A DNA stretch of 51,685 nt from an uncultured Clostridia bacterium (GCA_937894775.1 CALAXC010000047.1:1-51685), one strand, 5' to 3'. Counted from the stretch's first letter, positions 33,231-41,809 are shown. The notes: generated by a model not told the origin, from the sequence alone. Program-made: numbers and translations.

Positions 33231-34190
33231 ATGGATAACGGAAAAAGAATTTTAACTAACGCCGACATTCTTGAGCTTGCGGTTGGAGTGCTTGATTATG
33301 AAGAAGAAAACGGAATGCTTCATCTTTACAGGTGCCTTCGTGAACAGATAGCCGATTATTGGAAGCTTAGCGATAATCTTGGTGAGTGGGCAGGACGTAC
33401 AAACGGTGTAAGACTTGATTTTGTTACAGATTCTTCTTTCTTTTCTTTTAAGGTGATAGTAGGTAAAAAATATGAGCTTTTTGTAAACGGAGTCAAGGAG
33501 GATCATATCGAGCTTTCATCCGGAGATGTATTCTATAAGGATCTTGATGCTTCAAAGGGTGAAAATCGACTTACTCTTATTTTCCCAAGTCACGAATCGG
33601 GAGTAATAACAGAGGTAACTCTCAGTAAGGATGCAAAGGCAAGACGTTATCAGCATACCTTCGGTAAAAAGATATTTTTTATCGGAGATTCGATAACGCA
33701 GGGATGGGATACCGTTTCCGACTCTAACAGCTATGCATATCAGGTTTCATTAAGATATGATGCCGACACGGTTATTTTCGGTGTGGGCGGAGCATATTTC
33801 CACGAAAGTGCCGTTCCAAGCGTTGACAATTATCATCCCGATATAATAATTTCGGCTTTTGGAGCGAATGATTTTGGCAGAGGCGAGGAAGCGTTAAAAA
33901 AGAATATGCACGCATTTTTGGATAAGCTTGTTGCAAATTATAAGAATTCAAAGATAATAGGACTTACGCCGATATGCGGTGCTGGGCATAAGCCGTCAAG
34001 AAGCTCGTTCCGTCTTTTGATAGAAAGTATCTACGATGAATACGGTATAGAGTACATAGACGGTGCACCGCTTGTATCTCCCGATCTTGAAAATTTTGCG
34101 GATTGCTATCATCCAAACGACAAGGGTTATTGCGAAATGGCGGATAATCTGATACCGCTTTTGAATAAGATCATTGGCGTGAATAATTAA
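33231..34190 (+). CDS. SGNH/GDSL hydrolase, no signal peptide
   Basis: A 319-residue esterase. An N-terminal beta-rich module (about 40-145, FSFKVIVGKKYELFVNGVKED) precedes an SGNH domain with block I FIGDSITQG (Ser about 154), block III AFGANDFG, and block V DCYHPN giving the Asp and His of the triad. The protein has no signal peptide and probably acts inside. The likely substrate is an acetylated sugar. I start at ATG 33231, 6 bases after GGAGG; a longer reading from 33219 would lie on top of the ribosome binding site. Last gene of its unit. Confidence 0.85.
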   Translation: MDNGKRILTNADILELAVGVLDYEEENGMLHLYRCLREQIADYWKLSDNLGEWAGRTNGVRLDFVTDSSFFSFKVIVGKKYELFVNGVKEDHIELSSGDVFYKDLDASKGENRLTLIFPSHESGVITEVTLSKDAKARRYQHTFGKKIFFIGDSITQGWDTVSDSNSYAYQVSLRYDADTVIFGVGGAYFHESAVPSVDNYHPDIIISAFGANDFGRGEEALKKNMHAFLDKLVANYKNSKIIGLTPICGAGHKPSRSSFRLLIESIYDEYGIEYIDGAPLVSPDLENFADCYHPNDKGYCEMADNLIPLLNKIIGVNN

Positions 34191-34266
34191 AAATAACAGA
34201 CGTGTTGTCACTCTGCTTAAAAATAAAGGCGTAAATTGGATAAAACGCCTAAAATAAAAACTTTTA

Positions 34267-34295
34267 TTGATTTTAAAAGAAGTGTGTGATATAAT
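34267..34295 (+). promoter_or_regulatory. Promoter of the esterase lipoprotein operon
   Basis: TTGATT (34267-34272), 17-bp spacer, TATAAT (34290-34295), extended -10 TG. It probably drives 34353-41479, whose genes are separated by at most 27 bases. Confidence 0.85.
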
Positions 34296-34319
34296 TATCA
34301 TGTAAAATAATGTTTTGAT

Positions 34320-34337
34320 TGCTGTATTTATACAGCA
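34320..34337 (+). promoter_or_regulatory. Small hairpin in the operon leader
   Basis: TGCTGTA-TTTA-TACAGCA, a 7-bp stem just before the ribosome binding site GGAGAG. It could be a 5' stabiliser or an operator; no T-run. Confidence 0.45.
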
Positions 34338-34352
34338 AAATGGAGAGTCTTT

Positions 34353-35285
34353 ATGTTAAAGAATTTTTTAAAAAACGTTTGCATGATAATGTGTTGCGCA
34401 CTTCTTTTGTCTTTCGTGGGATGTGCGGAGCATGATCTTGAATTCTCCGAGTCGGGCGGTAGCGATAGCTCTTTGGAGAGTATTGGCGGAGAAATAACCG
34501 AGAAGCAGACCGAAAAGAAGACCGAGAAGAAAACTGAAAAGAAAACCGAAAAAAAGACTGAGAAAAAGACCGAAAAGCCCGCAAAGACTTTCAAGCTCAG
34601 ATTCGGTACTTATAATATTTATCATGCAGGAAATAACAAGGATCTTACTAAAATAGCTAAGAATATAACCGATAATAAGCTCGATATAGTGGGACTTCAA
34701 GAGGTCGACAATAATACCAAGAGATCGGGCAAGATAAATCAGGTAAAAAAGCTTGGTGAGCTTACGGGATATAAATATTATTCGTTTTTTAAAGCTATAA
34801 GTCATGACGGCGGAGAATACGGACTTGCTATTCTTAGCAAGTATCCTATCAAATCCACAAATAAGATATCGCTTTCGTCGGGTTCAGCGGAGCAGAGAAT
34901 ACTCGGTCACGCAAAAATAGATGTTGACGGAACCGAGATAAACTTTTTTGTAACGCATCTTTCTTATGACGGAGAGGGCGGCGGCTCAAGCCGTTCAAAG
35001 CAGTTCTCAGAGGTTGCAACAGAGCTTGCAAAGTATGATAATTTTATTCTTTCGGGTGACTTTAACACAAGAAATCTTGACGAATATACCGTGATAAAGG
35101 GTTCAGCGCTCGTTAACAACAAAGAAAATGAAACTATAACCTACCCTGACGGAAGATCTCCGCTTGATAATTTGGTATATTCTACGTCGGTTTGGAAGTT
35201 TGATAAGATAAATGTTGTCAAAGAAAGTTATTCGGATCACTATATGGTTTGGACTGAATTTACTTATACCGAAAACAATAAATAA
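34353..35285 (+). CDS. Endonuclease/exonuclease/phosphatase-fold lipoprotein
   Basis: A 310-residue lipoprotein: signal ending LLLSFVGC (Cys about 24), then an acidic stretch, a spacer of repeated TEKK (about 50-75), and an EEP domain with all family motifs: TYNIYH (Asn), GLQEVD (Glu metal ligand), ILSKYPI, FFVTHLSYD (His), LSGDFNTR (Asp/Asn) and YSDHYMVW (Asp-His at the end). Such enzymes cut phosphodiesters or phosphomonoesters of nucleic acids, inositides or sphingomyelin; the substrate here cannot be told. It leads the esterase operon, 17 bases before the first CE2-like gene. Confidence 0.88.
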   Translation: MLKNFLKNVCMIMCCALLLSFVGCAEHDLEFSESGGSDSSLESIGGEITEKQTEKKTEKKTEKKTEKKTEKKTEKPAKTFKLRFGTYNIYHAGNNKDLTKIAKNITDNKLDIVGLQEVDNNTKRSGKINQVKKLGELTGYKYYSFFKAISHDGGEYGLAILSKYPIKSTNKISLSSGSAEQRILGHAKIDVDGTEINFFVTHLSYDGEGGGSSRSKQFSEVATELAKYDNFILSGDFNTRNLDEYTVIKGSALVNNKENETITYPDGRSPLDNLVYSTSVWKFDKINVVKESYSDHYMVWTEFTYTENNK

Positions 35286-35302
35286 AACGGACGGTGATCA
35301 TT

Positions 35303-36547
35303 GTGCGAACAAAAAACAAGTTTTTAGCCATTGTCTGCCTGATCTTAACTATGTCTATAATGCTTTCGGCGGTAGGCTGTACTCAGACAAGTAAGGAAAA
35401 TACCGATGTTAATGACACGGATGAAGCCGACAGTGAAGAAGTGACAGAAAAGAAAACCGAGAAGAAAACTCAGAAAAAAACAGAAAAAGCTACAGAAACG
35501 GGGAAGAAAACAGATATGCCTATGACGCCCGGTCAGACAAAAACAGAAGAAACACTTACAGAAAAGATATATAATTTTTCTAATCCGAGCAATTGCTTCA
35601 GATTAATAGGAAGAACTAAAAATACGTCGAGCGGTCTTATATTTGATCATGCCGCATCAGCTATCGAATTTCACGGATTTATGACGGGTGACGTAATTCT
35701 TACTGTCACTTCGGACAGAGATTCATTTTTTACAGTTTATATCGATGGAGAACGTGTTGATACAAGATTTGAAGCAAATGGCTCGAAGGCTCTTAAAATA
35801 GCGACTTTCGAGGGCAAATATTTTCACACTGTACGTGTGGTAAGACAAAACGAGATCGCGTGGTCGCAGTCTTTGCTCAGAACCTTGAAGATAACGGGTT
35901 ATTTGTTTGAAGCACCCGAGGACAGACCGCTTTACCTTGAATTTTTCGGTGACAGCCTTACCTCGGCATTTGGAAATATCGGAGTTCCTTCCGATCCTGC
36001 GCCGCACGATGTTCCAAAGTATCAGGACGCAACTAAGTCTTATGCGTTTTTGACTACCGAAGCACTGAACGCAGATTGCTCGATACTCGCAATGAGCGGT
36101 GTCGGTATCGCAACGGGACATTACGATTATCATTTTTTACATTATTTCTCTAAGTTTTCTCATAAGAGAGGAAATGAAGAGTTTAAATTTGAAGGCGCGC
36201 GTGTTCCCGATATTGCGGTTGTGCGCCTTGGTTCAAACGATTTTGCGGTAGGCTGTACTAAAGAACAGTATGTGTCAAGATCAAAGGAGCTTGTGGATTA
36301 TATCAGAAGCGGTTATCAAAAGGACGTTCCGATAATCTGGATGCACGGTTCTCGCGGAGGTGACTTTGCTAATTGGCTGCAAGAGCTTTCCGAACATTAC
36401 GGAGGCGAGGCGGGAGGATTTTATCTTCTTGAGCTTGGCTGGAGAGATCACGGAGTGGGCGCAGGCGGACATCCCAATGTTGCATCTCATGAAGCAAATT
36501 CCGAAACTTTATTAAATTTTATAAAAGAGAAAAATCTTATAAAGTGA
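35303..36547 (+). CDS. CE2-type carbohydrate esterase lipoprotein (1)
   Basis: A 414-residue predicted lipoprotein: signal ending LSAVGC, a TEKK/TQKK spacer (about 45-70), then a jelly-roll module (RLIGRTKNTSSGLIFDHAASAIEFHGFMTGDV...YFTVYIDGER pattern) and an SGNH domain with EFFGDSLTSAFGN (Ser), VVRLGSNDF and a late GAGGHPNVASHEA (His). This two-domain order and the lack of a DxxH Asp are those of carbohydrate esterase family 2, acetyl esterases on xylan, mannan or related glycans. I choose GTG 35303, which has GGTGAT upstream; GTG 35294 is possible. Confidence 0.82.
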   Translation: MRTKNKFLAIVCLILTMSIMLSAVGCTQTSKENTDVNDTDEADSEEVTEKKTEKKTQKKTEKATETGKKTDMPMTPGQTKTEETLTEKIYNFSNPSNCFRLIGRTKNTSSGLIFDHAASAIEFHGFMTGDVILTVTSDRDSFFTVYIDGERVDTRFEANGSKALKIATFEGKYFHTVRVVRQNEIAWSQSLLRTLKITGYLFEAPEDRPLYLEFFGDSLTSAFGNIGVPSDPAPHDVPKYQDATKSYAFLTTEALNADCSILAMSGVGIATGHYDYHFLHYFSKFSHKRGNEEFKFEGARVPDIAVVRLGSNDFAVGCTKEQYVSRSKELVDYIRSGYQKDVPIIWMHGSRGGDFANWLQELSEHYGGEAGGFYLLELGWRDHGVGAGGHPNVASHEANSETLLNFIKEKNLIK

Positions 36548-36574
36548 TTTTTGATTATAAGTAGGGAGAATTTT

Positions 36575-37825
36575 ATGAAAAAACGATTTTTGACAGTTAT
36601 AAGTCTTGCACTTTGTTTGTCATTTGTACTTTCGGTAATTGCCTGCAGTTCGATCGAAGATCCCATAAACACCGATACTTCAAGCGATATTTTTTCGGAT
36701 ACCGTGAAAAACGAAACCGAGAAAAAGACTGAAAAGAAAACCGAAAAAAGCACCAAAAAGACTACCGCTAAGAAAGAGACCGAGCCAATACCCGGTAAAA
36801 CGGTAGCGCCTATAAAGCTTACAACTAAGGAATACGATCTTTCGAGAAAAACTAATTATTTCAAGACCGTCGGAAGAGTGCAGCAGACAACTACGGGTAT
36901 AACCTTTGATCATTGTGCAAACGTGCTTGAATTTCAAGGCTATATGACGGGTGAGCTTAAGCTTAATGCCAATTCTTCGGGCGGAAATAAGTATGAGTGG
37001 ACATATTATACCGTATTTATCGACGGAGAGCGTGTTGACCAGAGATTTGTGATCGACGGAAACGACAAAACCATCACTATTGCGAATTTCAGCGGAAATT
37101 ATTTCCATACAGTTCGTATAGTAAAACAGACCGAGCTTGCAAACTCTGATTCAAGACTTAAAAAGATCATTTTGACGGGATATCTTATCGAAGCGCCAAA
37201 GGACAGAAAATATTATTTCGAATTTTACGGTGATAGCCTTACTGCGGCATACGGTAATATTGGTAAACCGGGTGACAGTAATGCGGGTTCATCCTTGCAT
37301 CAGGATGCGACAAAGTCTTATGCGTTCCTTGCATCTGAAGCGCTTGATGCAGACTGTTCTATACTTGCGAAGAGCGGTGTGGGACTTCAGACGGGTTATT
37401 CATCTGAACCGTTTATCAATTTCTTTTCAAAAGAGTCTTACGTACGTGGCAGTGAAAAGTTTAATTTCACGGGCGCAAGAGTTCCCGATGTGGTAGTTAT
37501 ACACCTTGGCGCTAACGATTCGACGCATACTACTACTAAATCTCAATTTATAAATCGAGCTACCGAGCTTATAAATTACATTCAAAACGGATATAACAAG
37601 AAGATGCCGATAATCTGGGCGTACGATCCGAGCGAGTGTGTAAATATAAGCTGGATGAAAGAGGTGCTTAATAACTTTGGCGGTGAAGCTAAAGGATATT
37701 ATTTGATCGAGCTTGAATGGCGAAGCATCGGCGCGGGAGCGGGCGGACACCCCGGAGTAAAGGCTCACGAAACTCACGCAAAGCTGATATGCGATCTTAT
37801 AAAGAATAAACAACTTTTGAAGTGA
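36575..37825 (+). CDS. CE2-type carbohydrate esterase lipoprotein (2)
   Basis: A 416-residue paralogue. Signal ending LSVIAC, then a spacer with ETEKKTEKKTEKSTKKTTAKK, jelly-roll module (FKTVGRVQQTTTGITFDHCANVLEFQGYMTGE) and SGNH domain with EFYGDSLTAAYGN, VIHLGANDS and GAGGHPGVKAHET. ATG 36575 is chosen because TAGGGAGA lies before it and the signal peptide begins there; an earlier in-frame start at 36551 has neither. An inserted stretch (NSSGGNKYEWTY) lengthens the loop before the YTVFIDGER strand. Confidence 0.82.
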   Translation: MKKRFLTVISLALCLSFVLSVIACSSIEDPINTDTSSDIFSDTVKNETEKKTEKKTEKSTKKTTAKKETEPIPGKTVAPIKLTTKEYDLSRKTNYFKTVGRVQQTTTGITFDHCANVLEFQGYMTGELKLNANSSGGNKYEWTYYTVFIDGERVDQRFVIDGNDKTITIANFSGNYFHTVRIVKQTELANSDSRLKKIILTGYLIEAPKDRKYYFEFYGDSLTAAYGNIGKPGDSNAGSSLHQDATKSYAFLASEALDADCSILAKSGVGLQTGYSSEPFINFFSKESYVRGSEKFNFTGARVPDVVVIHLGANDSTHTTTKSQFINRATELINYIQNGYNKKMPIIWAYDPSECVNISWMKEVLNNFGGEAKGYYLIELEWRSIGAGAGGHPGVKAHETHAKLICDLIKNKQLLK

Positions 37826-37843
37826 TAGATATCGGAGGTTATT

Positions 37844-39115
37844 ATGAAATTTGTTAAAAAAAGGCTTCTTGCCTTGATAAGTCTTGCATTATGCTTTGCG
37901 ACCGTGTTTACTCTTCTCGGATGTAGCTCGGTCGAAGATCCTATCGATACCGGTGAATCGAGCGATATTGCTACCGACGCAAGTGACACTGAAAAGAAGA
38001 CTGAAAAAAAGACCGAGAAAAAGACCGAAAAGAAGACCGAGAAGCCAAAGGAAACAGATCCGATCCCAGGCAAGACTCCTGCTCCCGAAAAGCTTAGCGC
38101 AAAGACGTATAGCTTTGCTAATATGCCTGCATCGCAACAAAAGCTTTTTAAGATGTCAACAAGAGTACAGCCTAACGCAGACGGACTTATCTTTGACTAT
38201 ACTTGCGCTACCATAGAGTTTCAGGGCTATATGACAGGTGACGTTATTGTTGAGATAAACTCTAAGAGAAATCACGATTACGGAAATTCCTACTTTACTG
38301 TTTATGTTGACGGAATACGTTCAAACAGCCGTTTTGAAGTACAGAGCGGAAAGACTGAAAAATTGAAGGTAGCATCTTTTAAGGGAAATTATTTCCATAC
38401 AGTAAAAATAGTAAAGCAGACCGAGTTTAAGTGGTCGCTTGCAACTATAAAATCTTTGGCGATCACGGGTTATCTAATCGATGCGCCTAAGGATAGCAAC
38501 TATTACATAGAATTTTTGGGCGACAGTCTTACCGCGGCTTACGGAAATATAGGAAAGCCCGGTGATGAACCGAGCGATTCTCCCGATTATCAGGACGGCA
38601 CTAAATCTTATGCGTATATGCTTGCGGACACCATCGGTGCAGATCAGTTTATACTTGCAAGAAGTGCTGCGGGAATAAGTCAATGTTGGTCTAATGAGCC
38701 GATTCTGAATTATTATAAAAAGCTTTCCAAGAATCGCAGCGGTGATGATTTTGATATAAAGAATGCGCGCAAGCCCGATCTTATAATCCTTCACCTTGGC
38801 GCAAACGATTATAACGTAGGCGGCTCAAACAGAGATAATTTCGTTTCCAAGGGTAAAGAGCTTATAAATTATTTCCGTGAGAATTACGGTACGGATCTTC
38901 CGATAATCTGGGCGTACGACCCGGGTGAGGGATTCCCGAGTAAGGTAAAGGAAATAATGAATTCCTTTGGCGGTGAGAGTGCAGGTTACTATACTGTGGC
39001 TCTTGAATGGCGAGATATTGGAGCAGGTGCGGGTGGACATCCGAACGTTAAGGCGTATGAAGCTCACGCAAACATTCTTCTTAATCTTATAACTGAGAAA
39101 AATATTTTAGATTGA
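37844..39115 (+). CDS. CE2-type carbohydrate esterase lipoprotein (3)
   Basis: A 423-residue paralogue with lipoprotein signal ending FTLLGC, a TEKK repeat spacer (about 46-68), jelly-roll module (FKMSTRVQPNADGLIFDYTCATIEFQGYMTGDV) and SGNH domain with EFLGDSLTAAYGN, ILHLGANDY and GAGGHPNVKAYEA. Ribosome binding site CGGAGG. Closest in plan to the preceding gene (both have ETEPIPGKT/ETDPIPGKT after the spacer). It ends 4 bases before the next start. Confidence 0.82.
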   Translation: MKFVKKRLLALISLALCFATVFTLLGCSSVEDPIDTGESSDIATDASDTEKKTEKKTEKKTEKKTEKPKETDPIPGKTPAPEKLSAKTYSFANMPASQQKLFKMSTRVQPNADGLIFDYTCATIEFQGYMTGDVIVEINSKRNHDYGNSYFTVYVDGIRSNSRFEVQSGKTEKLKVASFKGNYFHTVKIVKQTEFKWSLATIKSLAITGYLIDAPKDSNYYIEFLGDSLTAAYGNIGKPGDEPSDSPDYQDGTKSYAYMLADTIGADQFILARSAAGISQCWSNEPILNYYKKLSKNRSGDDFDIKNARKPDLIILHLGANDYNVGGSNRDNFVSKGKELINYFRENYGTDLPIIWAYDPGEGFPSKVKEIMNSFGGESAGYYTVALEWRDIGAGAGGHPNVKAYEAHANILLNLITEKNILD

Positions 39116-39119
39116 TCAA

Positions 39120-40373
39120 ATGAAAATGAAAAAAATAATATTATCGATAATCAGCGCGCTTTTATGTGTAGCTATGATCTGTTCTATGGCGGCGTGCGAT
39201 AACTCATCAAATAAAGAAACAGAGCAGAGTGACACCGAGAGCGAAAGCGAAACTAAAGCAACTAAGGCAACAAATAAAAAGACAGAGACCGAAGCCGAAA
39301 AAGGACTTTCCTTTTATACCGAGCTTCCGCTTGAACAGTTAGAGGCAGGTGTAACGACTACAAGCGCAGCGCTTGCAAAGAGAACATATAAGCTTTCGGA
39401 GAGCGGTTCAAAGCTCAGAATGATAGGCAGAAGCAAGGTTATAAATAAAGGCGTTATATGTGACCATTCGGCATCGGGAATTGAGTTTCAGGGATTTATG
39501 ACGGGAGATCTTAATCTCGTTGCGACCTCTGAGGGCGATAACTACTATACAGTATATATTGACGGTAAGAGAATGCCCGAAAGACTTCATTTGACTAAGG
39601 CAAACGTAAAGGTTACTACTTTTGAAGGAAACTATTTCCACACGGTAAAAATTCTTAAGCAGAGTGAATCGGCTTGGTCGCAGTCGACTTTGGCAAAGAT
39701 CGAGCTTACAGGAGAGCTTTTTGATCCGCCTAAGGAAAGAGAGCTTCTTATAGAGGTGCTTGGCGATAGCCTTACAACGGGTTACGGTAATCTTGGTAAA
39801 AAGGGCGAGGGAAATGCTCAGGGCGGAAATACGCCGCTTAAAGAGGATGCAACGCAGTCCTACGGGTTCCTTGCCGCTGAAAAGCTTAACGCCGATTGCA
39901 GCATCGTAGCTTGGAGCGGAGTAGGTCTTGACGTAAGCTATACGGGAACCTCTTACGGAGATTATTATAAAAAGTATTCCTTCCATAGGGATAGAAACGG
40001 TGACGATTATGATTACGGCAGAGCGCCCGATCTTCTCGTTATTCACCTTGGCGCAAACGATTCCACCAACAAGCAGACTACTAAGGAAGGCTTTATAAAT
40101 AAAGCTAAAGAGCTTATAACAACTATCCGCGAAGGATATAAAAAGGAAATGCCTATAATCTGGGCGTACGATCCCGACGAGGGTGTTCCTGAGTATATTC
40201 AGGAGGTTCTCGATTCCTTTGGCGGAGAAGCAAAGGGATTGTATATTCTTGAGCTTGAATGGCATTCAAAGGATGATTTCTGGGGCGCATCGGGACATCC
40301 GAGCGTTAAGGCACACGAGGCGCACGCAAACATTCTTGTAGACCTTATAACAACAAAAAATATTATAAAGTGA
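39120..40373 (+). CDS. CE2-type carbohydrate esterase lipoprotein (4)
   Basis: A 417-residue paralogue with signal ending CSMAAC, a spacer rich in Glu/Thr/Lys (ETKATKATNKKTETEAEK), jelly-roll module (RMIGRSKVINKGVICDHSASGIEFQGFMTGDL) and SGNH domain with EVLGDSLTTGYGN, VIHLGANDS and WGASGHPSVKAHEA. No clear ribosome binding site precedes ATG 39120, which lies 4 bases after the preceding stop, so translation is probably coupled. It carries a GNAQGGNTPLKEDATQ loop shared only with the next gene. Confidence 0.82.
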   Translation: MKMKKIILSIISALLCVAMICSMAACDNSSNKETEQSDTESESETKATKATNKKTETEAEKGLSFYTELPLEQLEAGVTTTSAALAKRTYKLSESGSKLRMIGRSKVINKGVICDHSASGIEFQGFMTGDLNLVATSEGDNYYTVYIDGKRMPERLHLTKANVKVTTFEGNYFHTVKILKQSESAWSQSTLAKIELTGELFDPPKERELLIEVLGDSLTTGYGNLGKKGEGNAQGGNTPLKEDATQSYGFLAAEKLNADCSIVAWSGVGLDVSYTGTSYGDYYKKYSFHRDRNGDDYDYGRAPDLLVIHLGANDSTNKQTTKEGFINKAKELITTIREGYKKEMPIIWAYDPDEGVPEYIQEVLDSFGGEAKGLYILELEWHSKDDFWGASGHPSVKAHEAHANILVDLITTKNIIK

Positions 40374-41479
40374 TCAGAAAAATGGAAAAAACATTATTAT
40401 CATCTTCTGTATTTGACGGTATAGAAAATATCGATGACCTTAAAGAAGGGGTAACGTCTACCGACGTTACCCTTCTTAAGAAAAGCTATACTTCGTACGA
40501 ATTAAGATCAAAGCTTAAGCTTATTGGAAGAACAAAGTTTTTGTCAAACGGAATTCTTTGCGATCACCCTGCTTCGGGAATTGAATTTCGCGGTTTTATG
40601 ACGGGTGATGTTAATCTTATGGTGGAGTATGAGGGAGATAATTATTATACTGTTTACGTCGACGGAGTGAGAACTCCTCAACGGTTTCAGCTTAATAATT
40701 CCTCGATAAAGATAGCAAGCTTTGAAGGAAATCGCTTTCATTCGATAAGAGTTCTCAAACAGAGCGAATCGGTATGGACACGGTCTACGATAAAGGGGAT
40801 CGAGCTTACAGGCGAGCTTACCGATCCGCCAAAGGATAGGGAGATTCTTATAGAAGTCCTTGGCGATAGCCTTACTACGGGATTCGGTAATCTCGGAGTT
40901 AAGGGTGAGGGAAATGCTCAGGGCGGAAATACACCGCTTAAAGAGGATGCAACTCAGACCTATGGATTTATTGCCGCCGAAAAGCTTAATGCCGACTGCA
41001 GGATAGTGGCTTGGAGCGGGATAGGTCTTAATCTTAGCTATGTAAGCGCTATTTACGGAGAATATTATAAGAAATATTCTTATCACCGAAATAAAACGGG
41101 TGACGATTATACCTTTGACGGCAGAGCGCCCGATCTTCTTGTTATTCACCTCGGGGCTAACGATTCTACTAATAAGCAGACCACGCGCGAGGCTTTTGTG
41201 AGCAAAGGAAAAGAGCTTATATCTTTTATTCGCGAGGGATATAAAAAGGAAATGCCTATAATCTGGGCATACGATCCCGATGAGGGTGTTCCCGTATATA
41301 TTCAGGAAATACTTGACTATTTTGGCGGAGAAGAAAAGGGGCTGTATATTCTTGAACTTGAATGGCACTCCAAAGATGAGCTCTGGGGCGCATCGGGGCA
41401 TCCCGGTATAAAGGCGCACGAGCTTCACGCAGATCTTCTTGTTGAGCTTATAAAGAAAAAGAAAATATTAAAATTCTGA
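40370..41479 (+). CDS. CE2-type carbohydrate esterase without signal peptide (5)
   Basis: A 369-residue close relative of the preceding protein (shared GNAQGGNTPLKEDATQ, DATQTYGFIAAEKLNAD, PIIWAYDPDEGVP), with jelly-roll module and SGNH motifs EVLGDSLTTGFGN, VIHLGANDS and WGASGHPGIKAHEL. It lacks the lipoprotein signal and the charged spacer: the frame starts at GTG 40370, overlapping the previous stop by four bases (GTGA), or at ATG 40382. The product should therefore stay in the cytoplasm. Probably a duplication of gene 4 that lost its export signal, or a truly intracellular deacetylase. Last gene of the operon. Confidence 0.8.
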   Translation: MIRKMEKTLLSSSVFDGIENIDDLKEGVTSTDVTLLKKSYTSYELRSKLKLIGRTKFLSNGILCDHPASGIEFRGFMTGDVNLMVEYEGDNYYTVYVDGVRTPQRFQLNNSSIKIASFEGNRFHSIRVLKQSESVWTRSTIKGIELTGELTDPPKDREILIEVLGDSLTTGFGNLGVKGEGNAQGGNTPLKEDATQTYGFIAAEKLNADCRIVAWSGIGLNLSYVSAIYGEYYKKYSYHRNKTGDDYTFDGRAPDLLVIHLGANDSTNKQTTREAFVSKGKELISFIREGYKKEMPIIWAYDPDEGVPVYIQEILDYFGGEEKGLYILELEWHSKDELWGASGHPGIKAHELHADLLVELIKKKKILKF

Positions 41480-41516
41480 TAATATTTTCTTTATGGTAAA
41501 ATAAAAAAGGTTGTTT

Positions 41517-41548
41517 TTGGGCGACCTGCGATAAAGCAGGTCGCCCAA
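41517..41548 (+). terminator. Esterase operon terminator
   Basis: TTGGGCGACCTGC and its complement (13-bp stem, loop GATAAA). A T-rich run lies before it and none directly after, so it may serve chiefly as a stem leading into array 3. Confidence 0.6.
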
Positions 41549-41549
41549 C

Positions 41550-41711
41550 TAAGTTTGCCCATTCGGGCAAGTGAAGTTTACTTCGTAAGTGAAGTTATCC
41601 TACGGATAGTGAAGTTTTGCCTTTGGCAAAGTGGGCAAACTTAACTTCACTTGTGCGAAGCACAAACTTCACTGCATAGCAACTTCACTTTCACGTTAGT
41701 GAAAACTTCAC
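41550..41711 (+). repeat. Hairpin array 3 (spacer GTGAAGT / ACTTCAC)
   Basis: Outer perfect 11-bp inverted repeat TAAGTTTGCCC (41550-41560) with GGGCAAACTTA (41133+500, i.e. 41633-41643) encloses four hairpins with stems TTGCCC, TTAC, TATCC and TTTGCC and 3-4-base loops, separated by GTGAAGT. Three more follow with stems TTGTGC, TGC and TTTCAC, each preceded and followed by ACTTCAC, the exact reverse complement of the first spacer. This is the same plan as arrays 1 and 2, 13 kb away, with another spacer and other stems. Confidence 0.9.
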
Positions 41712-41771
41712 CTATTACAACCCGAAAAACAAAAGTGTAACACACTATACCTTGAAGATCAAGGCGTGTGA

Positions 41772-41806
41772 AAAAGGACAGAGAACGTGAAATTCTCTGT
41801 CCTTTT
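41772..41806 (-). terminator. Terminator downstream of the phosphodiester glycosidase gene
   Basis: AAAAGGACAGAGAA with its complement, 14-bp stem, loop CGTGAAA. On the minus strand it is followed by a T-run. The 452-base gap 41480-41931 holds the operon terminator, array 3, this hairpin and the repeat at 41810. Confidence 0.7.
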
Positions 41807-41809
41807 GCC

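Noticed and set aside
34328..38140. Minus-strand frames rich in Phe/Ser/Val or Arg/Leu opposite the esterase lipoprotein genes
   Set aside because: They are the antisense of the TEKK repeat and have no start signals or homology.
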